Shown here in pieces: positions 12,542 to 18,056 of a stretch of DNA of 18,673 bases. The stretch is from Candidatus Aenigmatarchaeota archaeon. Its GTDB lineage: Archaea; Aenigmatarchaeota; Aenigmatarchaeia; QMZP01. Under the pieces are notes generated by a model. The model was not told the DNA's origin and searched no databases. It saw only the letters and a program-made list of their open reading frames with translations. A program made the translations under genes and the position numbers. Where the stretch lies: contig JAFCEK010000012.1 of assembly GCA_017609225.1 (NCBI GenBank), positions 1 through 18,673 on the forward strand, in the 5' to 3' direction. Each line of letters begins with the position of its first letter. Within the stretch, counting starts at the first letter, position 1.

Positions 12542-13201
12542 ATGACTGAGAAAGTTGATTTTGATGAAATAATAACAGTTGAAAAGGATAACGGAAAAAC
12601 AAAGGTCAGCGTAAAAAAGAGTGAAGGAAAAATAAAGTACAAAAGCATGGTGAAAAAGCCAAAGGAAACACCAAAGGTTTATGTAAAAGAAAAGGATGTA
12701 AAGCCTGCTGAGATAAAGGGCGAACAGGCTGTAAAATCTGTTATAGAGGCAGCGCTTTTCATAACTCCAAACCCGCTCAAGCTGAATGAACTTGCAAGGC
12801 TTGCTGGAATAAGCTCCCTGGGCTATTTAAAGGATATACTGGAAAAGCTGCAGAAGGATTATAATGGAAGGGGCATAGAAATAACAGCTACAAGGGATGG
12901 CTGGCAGATGCAGGTAAAACCTGAATATCTGTCGCATGTCAGTAATCTTACTCCGTATTCTGATCTTTCAGAGGGCTGCAAGAGAACACTGGCCCTGGTT
13001 GTGTACAAAGAGCCTGTAACCCAGGCAGAGATAATAAGGATACAGGGAAACAAGGCATACACATACATAAAGCAGCTTAAAAGAAGGGGGCTTATAAGAG
13101 CAGAAAAAAAAGGGAGGAGCAGGGTAATCAAACTTACGCAGGAATTTGAGAGGTATTTTGGGGAGGAAAAGGAAAAAATAAAGGAGCAGCTTAAGATATA
13201 A
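12542..13201 (+). CDS. scpB: Segregation and condensation protein B
   Basis: 219 residues. ScpB binds the ScpA linker as a dimer and completes the SMC-ScpAB complex. After a lysine-rich N-terminal extension of about 58 residues, not usual in ScpB, two winged-helix domains follow: KSVIEAALFITPNPLKLNELARLAGI with LKDILEKLQKDYNGRGIEI and ATRDGWQMQVKPEYLSHV; then RTLALVVYKEPVTQAEIIRIQGN, YTYIKQLKRRGLIRAEKKGRSR and V-I-K-L-T-Q-E-F-x-x-Y-F. These match the ScpB motifs ALLFxSxxPL, LALIAYxQPVTRxEI and RGxxS/xYxxLxxLxxxGLI. The second TATA-like stretch at 12495-12508 is only fair, so scpA and scpB may be one transcript. Confidence 0.88.
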   Translation: MTEKVDFDEIITVEKDNGKTKVSVKKSEGKIKYKSMVKKPKETPKVYVKEKDVKPAEIKGEQAVKSVIEAALFITPNPLKLNELARLAGISSLGYLKDILEKLQKDYNGRGIEITATRDGWQMQVKPEYLSHVSNLTPYSDLSEGCKRTLALVVYKEPVTQAEIIRIQGNKAYTYIKQLKRRGLIRAEKKGRSRVIKLTQEFERYFGEEKEKIKEQLKI

Positions 13202-13214
13202 GCAGCTGCAGGCA

Positions 13215-13226
13215 GTTTTTTAATTC
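13215..13226 (+). promoter_or_regulatory. TATA box of lysS
   Basis: GTTTTTTAATTC centred 26 nt before ATG 13246; leaderless spacing. Confidence 0.45.
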
Positions 13227-13245
13227 TGCGCAACAAATAACAATT

Positions 13246-14823
13246 ATGAAAAAAAACAAGAGCATGTTCTGGGCAGACCAGATTGCAAGAAGGGTTGTTT
13301 CTGAAAGAGGCAAGAAAAAAACATATGTTTGTGCCGCTGGTATAACGCCTTCAGGCACAATTCATATAGGCAACTTCAGGGAGATAATAACTGTTGATAT
13401 TGTTTCAAGGGCTCTGATGGACCTTGGCAAGAATGTAAGGTTTATCTATTCCTGGGATGATTATGACAGGCTGAGGAAAATTCCTGAAAATGTGCCAAAG
13501 CCAAAAGAGCTGGAAAAATACATGATGATGCCGATTGTGGATGTTCCGGATCCATGGGGCTGCCACAGGTCATATGCAGAACATTTTGAAAAGGCAGTGG
13601 AGGCAAGAATGCCTGAACTGGGAATAAGGCCTGAATACATAAGGCAGAGCATAATGTACAGAAAATGTGCATATCACAGGGAAATAAAAACAGCGCTGGA
13701 AAAAAGAAAGGAGATAATAAGAATACTCAACAAATACAGAAAAACCCCTCTTCCCCAGAACTGGTATCCATTAAGGATATACTGCAGGAAATGCAGAAAA
13801 GAAAACACAAGAGTAATTTCCTGGGACGGCGAATATTCTGTGGAATATGAATGCGAATGCGGGAACAGGGAAAAAACCGATTTCAGAAAAGATGGGCTTG
13901 TTAAGCTGCCCTGGAGGGTTGACTGGCCAATGAGATGGCATTATGAAAATGTTGATTTTGAGCCTGGGGGAAAGGAGCACTCAACCCCCGGGGGTTCAAG
14001 AACAACAGCCGCAGAGATTGTAAGCTCTGTTTATGGCAAGGAGCCCCCGGTTTATCAGATGTATGATTTTGTTATACTGGGGAAAGGGGGAAAGATATCC
14101 TCATCAAAAGGCAATGTTATCACTGTTGATGATGTGCTGAAGATTTACATACCTGAAATACTGAGATTCTATTTTGCAGGAACAAAACCAAACAAGGAGT
14201 TTGCATTTCTTTTCGGGGAGGATGTCTTCAAGGTTTATGAGGATTTCTACAGGGTGGAAAGGGTTTATTTTGGAAAGGAAAATGCAAGCGAAAGGGACAG
14301 GATGCATCTGAAAAGGGTGTATGAGATGTCATGTGTTGGTAAACCGCCGGAGAAAATGCCTGTGCAGCCAAGGTTCAGGAAATGCATAGATTTGATAAAT
14401 ACATATGGGAATGCAGAAAAGGCTCTGGAAAAAATAAAGGCATCAGAAAAACTGAGCAGAAAAGACGCTGGGAGATACAGGGATGTTCTGATAAGGGCAG
14501 CAAACTGGATAGAAATATACGCATCTGAAAAATACAAACTCAGGATTGCAGAATCTGTCCGGAAGGGAGTTATAAAAAACCTTACAGATGCGCAGAAAAA
14601 ATCATTAAGGGAACTTGGAAAAAAACTGGCTGAAAAAAGATACACAGAGAAAATGCTTGCAAACCTGTTTTTTGAAACAGCAGAAAAAAACAGGCTGAAA
14701 CCGCAGGAGTTTTTCAGGGCTGCATATCTTGTTATCCTGGGAAAAGAAAGAGGGCCAAGACTGGCTCCGCTAATTCTTTCAGCAGGAAGAAAAAAAATAG
14801 CAAAACTGTTAAAGGGTATATAA
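13246..14823 (+). CDS. lysS: Lysyl-tRNA synthetase, class I
   Basis: 525 residues, normal for the family. It attaches lysine to tRNA-Lys. Class I LysRS is found in most archaea and some bacteria and is unrelated to the class II enzyme of most bacteria and eukaryotes. Motifs: SMFWADQIA at the N-terminus, ITPSGTIHIGNFREI with the HIGH-type HIGN at 40-43, YSWDDYDRLRKIP (65-80), VDVPDPWGCHRSYAEHF, a zinc site C180-x2-C183 / C203-x-C205, WRVDWPMRW, EHSTPGGSR and the KMSKS loop KISSSKG at 283-289. The C-terminal helical anticodon-binding region ends with FFRAAYLVILGKERGPRLAP, typical of the family. Arginine codons are nearly all AGA or AGG. Own promoter, 44 nt after scpB. Confidence 0.95.
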   Translation: MKKNKSMFWADQIARRVVSERGKKKTYVCAAGITPSGTIHIGNFREIITVDIVSRALMDLGKNVRFIYSWDDYDRLRKIPENVPKPKELEKYMMMPIVDVPDPWGCHRSYAEHFEKAVEARMPELGIRPEYIRQSIMYRKCAYHREIKTALEKRKEIIRILNKYRKTPLPQNWYPLRIYCRKCRKENTRVISWDGEYSVEYECECGNREKTDFRKDGLVKLPWRVDWPMRWHYENVDFEPGGKEHSTPGGSRTTAAEIVSSVYGKEPPVYQMYDFVILGKGGKISSSKGNVITVDDVLKIYIPEILRFYFAGTKPNKEFAFLFGEDVFKVYEDFYRVERVYFGKENASERDRMHLKRVYEMSCVGKPPEKMPVQPRFRKCIDLINTYGNAEKALEKIKASEKLSRKDAGRYRDVLIRAANWIEIYASEKYKLRIAESVRKGVIKNLTDAQKKSLRELGKKLAEKRYTEKMLANLFFETAEKNRLKPQEFFRAAYLVILGKERGPRLAPLILSAGRKKIAKLLKGI

Positions 14824-14886
14824 GCATGAAGGTTCAGATGTGCTGTGTTTTCTGTCTTGTGTCTTGTCTGGATTCTTTGAGTATGA

Positions 14887-14900
14887 TTGATATATAATTC
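14887..14900 (+). promoter_or_regulatory. TATA box of the 14920 gene
   Basis: TTGATATATAATTC centred 26 nt before ATG 14920; it rules out the TTG at 14887 as the start. Confidence 0.5.
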
Positions 14901-14919
14901 TAGGATTTATAAAAATGTC

Positions 14920-15174
14920 ATGTCTTTGGAAAAATTCATTATCAGTAGCGTAGTTGGTACTATAGTATTCTTGTTGATAATATTCGTAGCGTATTCCTTT
15001 TTTACTTCATTTGAGAGTATACCGTCATCAAGCAATCCAACCACCTCCCATATAATCCAAAAAGGAAAAGAAAGTTTAGGTTTGGTTTTTGTGGGATGGT
15101 CCATCGCAGGTGTTATAGTTTTTGTAATATTTATAATAGGAATAATAAAATTCTTCCCAGAAGGCAGATATTAA
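14920..15174 (+). CDS. Small two-helix membrane protein, unknown
   Basis: 84 residues from ATG 14920. Helix 1 at about 8-30 (ISSVVGTIVFLLIIFVAYSFF), a serine-rich polar loop (ESIPSSSNPTTSHIIQKGKES), helix 2 at about 53-76 (LGLVFVGWSIAGVIVFVIFI), and a short tail FFPEGRY. No family recognised. This style (two helices, short loop) is common among DPANN small proteins. Higher AT content than lysS. It converges on the two minus-strand small membrane proteins at 15187-15545, with 12 nt between stops. Confidence 0.55.
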   Translation: MSLEKFIISSVVGTIVFLLIIFVAYSFFTSFESIPSSSNPTTSHIIQKGKESLGLVFVGWSIAGVIVFVIFIIGIIKFFPEGRY

Positions 15175-15186
15175 ATTATAGCACTG

Positions 15187-15312
15187 TTATAATTTTAAGA
15201 AATCAAGTATCATCTGCAAAACATCAGGCCTAGATGTTAAAATTAAGATTATCAAAAGTGTGATTAATAAAATTATTATCATTTGTGGGTTTAACTGTGC
15301 TTTTTGATTCAT
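15187..15312 (-). CDS. 41-residue single-helix membrane peptide
   Basis: ATG (complement of 15310-15312) to TAA (complement of 15187-15189). Sequence starts MNQKAQLNPQ, continues with a strongly hydrophobic helix (MIIILLITLLIILILT) and ends SRPDVLQMILDFLKL, an amphipathic segment. It starts 5 nt after the stop of the next upstream minus-strand gene (15318-15545), the spacing of an operon. The polar-TM-amphipathic layout is coherent and not what random AT-rich DNA would normally give, but 41 residues are too few to prove a gene. Confidence 0.45.
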   Translation of the reverse strand: MNQKAQLNPQMIIILLITLLIILILTSRPDVLQMILDFLKL

Positions 15313-15317
15313 ATATA

Positions 15318-15545
15318 TCATTTTTTTTCCTTCTTTAAATTTTCCATCTCCCTTTCAATTTTCCCGACACGAACAAATATGTCCCAGAGAGAGAATATTA
15401 TAACTACTATAATAGCTGCAACAACTCCTACTAAAATGTCACCAGAGTAATAATAAGCACCTCCGCCTATTATAATGCACACCAGCAATAATTTCCATCC
15501 CGATGTTATTCTCTTATGTGTCCTATCAAGGAATCCATCTGTCAT
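15318..15545 (-). CDS. Small membrane protein with C-terminal coiled coil
   Basis: 75 residues from the ATG at 15545; the GTG at 15590 is in frame but the region between is not protein-like. N-terminal polar stretch MTDGFLDRTHKRITSG, then two hydrophobic helices about 17-35 (WKLLLVCIIIGGGAYYY) and 38-59 (ILVGVVAAIIVVIIFSLWDIF), then a charged helix RVGKIEREMENLKKEKK that could form a short coiled coil. No family recognised. A TATA-like ATTAATAAG (complement region 15568-15577) lies about 30 nt upstream. Forms a likely two-gene unit with the 41-residue peptide. Confidence 0.55.
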   Translation of the reverse strand: MTDGFLDRTHKRITSGWKLLLVCIIIGGGAYYYSGDILVGVVAAIIVVIIFSLWDIFVRVGKIEREMENLKKEKK

Positions 15546-15708
15546 ATATGTTAATTTTATTTTGGGAATTAATAAGCTATTCAATCTCACTCTTCACCGC
15601 TTTAAGCAAATTATTTCAAATAATTCTCCATATTCAGAGTTCTCTATCGTCAAGTTCCATCCCGCTTTCTAACATTTCCTTGGATATTGGACATTTTCTT
15701 ATCGGAAT

Positions 15709-15743
15709 GACTCATGACAGAAGACTGTGGACTGATGACTGTA
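15709..15743. repeat. Degenerate tandem heptamer repeat (five units)
   Basis: GACTCAT, GACAGAA, GACTGTG, GACTGAT, GACTGTA in direct succession (consensus GACTGNN). It sits 17 bp beyond the 3' end of the tRNA-Arg gene. The rest of the 15546-15760 stretch has no gene I can support. Repeats with a similar GACTGTG-like heptamer pattern appear in many unrelated bacterial and archaeal genomes; I know of no function. Confidence 0.5.
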
Positions 15744-15774
15744 TGGGTTATGTTGGTTAATGGGCCCGAAGGGA

Positions 15775-15865
15775 TTTTCATTTCCCCCTTTGTATTTTTG
15801 CATGTGGGTTGGTGAAACCTAGGAGGGGCGATGTAAGCGCAAGCTACTGAAGCCCCGCCTCGGTT
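15775..15865 (-). other. tRNA-Arg intron 3 (91 nt, position 59/60, T-loop)
   Basis: T-loop TTCG (54-57) pairs with intron TGAA (15780-15777); bulges are AA|A and AA|T, next to the T-stem. The 5' half of the intron makes a long hairpin: AAACC-GAGG-CGGGGC pairs with GCCCC-TCCT-AGGTTT, 13 pairs and two mismatches. The remaining 3' part is single stranded and A-rich. Confidence 0.72.
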
Positions 15866-15887
15866 TTCGAACCCTCGACCTACGGCT

Positions 15888-15938
15888 TTCCTCTTTCACA
15901 GGCTGCATTGGTTTGCAGCAGCCTCAAATCTTCTTTGA
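15888..15938 (-). other. tRNA-Arg intron 2 (51 nt, canonical 37/38)
   Basis: Loop bases CTTC (32-35) pair with intron GAGG (15893-15890); bulges are TA|T and AA|A, directly next to the anticodon stem, as in the standard archaeal bulge-helix-bulge. The intron has an internal hairpin GGCTGC/GCAGCC. The inner helix next to the 5' bulge is weak, so the motif may be of the relaxed bulge-helix-loop type. Confidence 0.75.
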
Positions 15939-15953
15939 TAGAAGACCGCCGCT

Positions 15954-15985
15954 TTGGACATGACTGCCAGCTGCCAGGCAGCCAA
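15954..15985 (-). other. tRNA-Arg intron 1 (32 nt, position 22/23, D-arm)
   Basis: Exon GGATA (15991-15987) pairs with intron TGTCC (15960-15956), with one G-U pair. Next to it lie small bulges G|T on one strand and AA|A on the other. Inside, TGGCTGCC (15984-15977) pairs over 8 bp with GGCAGTCA (15968-15961), with one G-U pair, around an 8-nt loop. This is a compact bulge-helix-bulge structure at a non-canonical site. Removal restores the D-stem GCTC/GAGC. Confidence 0.75.
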
Positions 15986-16054
15986 CTATCCAGCTGAGCT
16001 ACGGGCCCATACAAGTAATTCTGTTTGTTTATTTATAAAAAATACATTATCTTA

Positions 16055-16897
16055 TTAATCTTTCTTTTCAAACGGCTTGTTAAGAAGCTCGGAATTTGGA
16101 ACTATTGACCTTTTTTTCCCGTTTTTAAGTATTACTGATAATGCGTTCATTTTTTCCACAATGCCTGAATGCATGCCTGTTTTTACATAATCCCCGGGCT
16201 TTATTGTTTTTTTCAGTGCAATGCCTGCTGAATAGTTTGGCAGTATATCCCTGATTCCTATAAGCAGTGAAACCATCATTGTTGCAAGTATTATAACAAA
16301 CATTGCTGTAAGAGAGGTTGAATCTATTCCAACAAGGCCAAGCGCCATTATTACCACTATTACTGCAATGGAATATCTCAGAATCCCTCCTGAAAGCGAT
16401 GCCAGTATCTCCTCATGAAACAGCTTTCTCCCTGCCTCCTCAAATGCCCTGCCAAAGAAATCAGCAATTATAAAGCCTACAACAATTATCAGTATCGCGC
16501 CTATAAACCTTGGCATAAACCCTGCTATCTGTGTAAATATGTCTGCAACCGCTGTAAGGCCTATGGTTTCAACTATAACTGCAAGGAAAAGTATGTATAT
16601 AAGCCATTTCACGAGGTCTCCTATCAGTTCAACAGTTGTTCCCTTGTATCCTGTTACCTTTAAAACGCTTTCTGTCCATGTCTTTGATGTAACCTTCTTG
16701 AGACCTGCTATGGAGAGCAGTTTTGTTACAATAACCTTGCCTATCCTTCCTGCTATGTAACCTACAATAAGCAGGATTATTATCTGAATAATAAGCTGCA
16801 GGTTGGGCAGTATGTACACAGGCAGAAGGTCGCTGATAAATGTGACTATCCATGTCCATATTGACTGCATGATGCCTTCCAAAGTAACCATATGCAT
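16055..16897 (-). CDS. MscS-family mechanosensitive channel
   Basis: 280 residues from ATG 16897 (ATG 16891 is also possible). MscS-type channels open under membrane tension and release solutes in osmotic downshock. About five hydrophobic helices, among them LQLIIQIIILLIVGYIAG, WLIYILFLAVIVETIGL, FIGAILIIVVGFIIADFFG and AMFVIILATMMVSLLIG, with the CmpX/TM-helix repeat style (G-R-A-F-E-E-A-G-R-K and similar) before the pore. The MscS beta domain follows: GIRDILPNYSAGIALKKTI, KPGDYVKTGMHSGIVEKMN, then ILKNGKKRSIVPNSELL with the P-N-S/x-x-L motif. The large C-terminal alpha/beta domain of MscS is missing: the protein ends 10 residues after the beta domain. 5' untranslated region may be longer than average: the nearest TATA-like site is at about 16930-16940 or 16955. 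Confidence 0.82.
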   Translation of the reverse strand: MHMVTLEGIMQSIWTWIVTFISDLLPVYILPNLQLIIQIIILLIVGYIAGRIGKVIVTKLLSIAGLKKVTSKTWTESVLKVTGYKGTTVELIGDLVKWLIYILFLAVIVETIGLTAVADIFTQIAGFMPRFIGAILIIVVGFIIADFFGRAFEEAGRKLFHEEILASLSGGILRYSIAVIVVIMALGLVGIDSTSLTAMFVIILATMMVSLLIGIRDILPNYSAGIALKKTIKPGDYVKTGMHSGIVEKMNALSVILKNGKKRSIVPNSELLNKPFEKKD

Positions 16898-17000
16898 CAA
16901 CAGATGTTGTCTAAGACTGCCTGCATAAATCGTTTTAAGCCTTCAGATTAATAGCTATCTATATAATTAGCTTTTTAAACTTTTATTAAGCACTACTGCT

Positions 17001-17936
17001 TTATAACAGCTGCTTTGCTTTCAGCACATCCTTTACAACAGATTTGGCATCCTCAAAAAACCTCATAAGCAGCGGCCTTTGCTGATAGTTCCTGAAGTTT
17101 TCATATATGGAGCTGATGAATTTTTCCGCCAGGTTGATTTTGGTGGCTTTGCTTGCATTTATGAGTCCGGGATTCAGCTCTACATTTACCACTTTTGGCT
17201 CTTTTTCCGGGCTTATGTCAATCCTTACAACCTCTGCCTCTATTGCCTTGGATGCATCAAGCGCAAGCTGCTCAATTGCAGGGTCTATGTTTTGCTTCTT
17301 CAGTTCGCCCTTTGCGAACACAACATCCCTCTCTTTTGTTTTTTTCTTTACAGCAGCAGCCACCTCGGGCTGTGTCACATAAACAGAAACCATTTCCTTT
17401 ACAACATCCTCTATAAGTATGGGCTTGTTCAGGCTTACCAGGGCTCCTATAACGCTCTTTGCCTCTATCTTGTTTTTAACTATAACGCCTGTTTCCTTTT
17501 CAGGTGTTCTTATCATTATCGGGAATTTCATGCCTTCTATAATGCTCAGTGCAGCGTTTGTGCTTCTTGTAAGCTTAAGGTTCAGTGTTGATACACCCCT
17601 TTTTCTGAGCACAGTAAGCAGAAAGAAGCGCTCATCAGCAAGAAGAAAGCTTATTGGCTTTACAGGCATATATGTATCTTCCGGGAACAAGGAAAGAAGC
17701 TGGTAGCCATAAGAGCTTGATGTTTTTGGTATTCTGGGATATACTGCCTTGAATTTGAAAAGGTCTGATACCCTGTATGATATTGAGAAATCCCTGTCAA
17801 GTCCTATGCCTATGCCTTCCAGAGGGACAAAAAATACAGAGCTGAATTTCTTTTTTGCCTCTTCCAAGAGCTTCAGATTTGTATCGCTCTTTTCCTGCCC
17901 TATTATGCAAAGCCCCTTGTCATTGTTGTTTCCCAT
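17001..17936 (-). CDS. RimK-like ATP-grasp protein
   Basis: 311 residues. ATP-grasp ligases join a carboxylate to an amine through an acyl phosphate. Features: N-terminal alpha/beta part with FKAVYPRIPKTSSSYGYQLL and LADERFFLLTVLRKRGVSTL (the K-x-x-x-x-x-L-x-x-x-G-I/V-x-x-P helix of RimK), FPIMIRTPEKETGVIV (ATP lid; a normal copy is K-P-x-x-G-S-x-G-x-G-V, so the glycine loop is reduced), KPILIEDVV (adenine hinge), and VVNVELNPGLINASKATKINLAEKFI, whose E-x-N-P-G-L matches the metal site and end of RimK. The substrate is unknown; with a degraded loop it could also be inactive. A clear GGAGG at 17941-17945 (minus) lies 4 nt before the ATG, unlike the leaderless neighbours. TATA CTTTTTAAATAC is at about 17977-17988. 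Confidence 0.7.
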   Translation of the reverse strand: MGNNNDKGLCIIGQEKSDTNLKLLEEAKKKFSSVFFVPLEGIGIGLDRDFSISYRVSDLFKFKAVYPRIPKTSSSYGYQLLSLFPEDTYMPVKPISFLLADERFFLLTVLRKRGVSTLNLKLTRSTNAALSIIEGMKFPIMIRTPEKETGVIVKNKIEAKSVIGALVSLNKPILIEDVVKEMVSVYVTQPEVAAAVKKKTKERDVVFAKGELKKQNIDPAIEQLALDASKAIEAEVVRIDISPEKEPKVVNVELNPGLINASKATKINLAEKFISSIYENFRNYQQRPLLMRFFEDAKSVVKDVLKAKQLL

Positions 17937-17940
17937 ACTG

Positions 17941-17945
17941 CCTCC
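17941..17945 (-). promoter_or_regulatory. Strong Shine-Dalgarno of the ATP-grasp gene
   Basis: GGAGG four nt before the ATG at 17936. It is the clearest ribosome site in the window and, together with a TATA 46 nt upstream, implies a leader of about 20 nt. Confidence 0.55.
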
Positions 17946-18056
17946 AAACGCCCCATCAAGATTAAAGAATTGAATTTGTATTTAAAAAGTTTACTGTTGT
18001 GCTTAATCGCCTGTTTTTGTGTTTTGTTTGTGTTAATCCCGGGAATTTGGTTAATA

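Larger units (their letters stand above)
15761..16008 (-). tRNA. tRNA-Arg (anticodon UCU) interrupted by three introns
   Basis: On the minus strand the ends pair perfectly: GGGCCCG (16008-16002) with CGGGCCC (15768-15762), followed by A73. Removing three segments yields a 74-nt tRNA: T8 A9, D-stem GCTC/GAGC, D-loop AGCTGGATA, G26, anticodon stem GCGGT/GCCGT (ends G-U), loop CTTCTAA with anticodon TCT at 15942-15940, variable loop AGGTC, T-stem GAGGG/CCCTT (one G-U), T-loop TTCGAAT. U8, A14, G15-C48, G18 G19, A21, TTC at 54-56 and A58 are all present, as are the arginine determinants A20 and C35. Exons: 16008-15986, 15953-15939, 15887-15866, 15774-15761. CCA is not encoded. A TATA-like TTTTTATAAAT (complement of about 16032-16042) lies upstream. 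AGA/AGG are the main Arg codons here, so this tRNA should be essential. Confidence 0.88.

Noticed and set aside
15591..15708. Possible gene remnant upstream of the 15545 gene (minus strand)
   Set aside because: All frames are broken within about 25 codons and none shows a recognisable family.
15723..15743. TGATGA and CTG strings that look like C/D box RNA motifs
   Set aside because: They come from the heptamer repeat; no D box, guide or terminal stem could be fitted.
15503..15760. 85-residue plus-strand frame ending in the heptamer repeat
   Set aside because: Most of it is antisense to a small membrane protein and repeat; the RLWTDDC-like end is only the translated heptamer.
16415..16663. 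82-residue plus-strand frame with many Cys and Tyr
   Set aside because: It is the antisense of MscS membrane helices; Cys/Tyr richness is a codon artefact.
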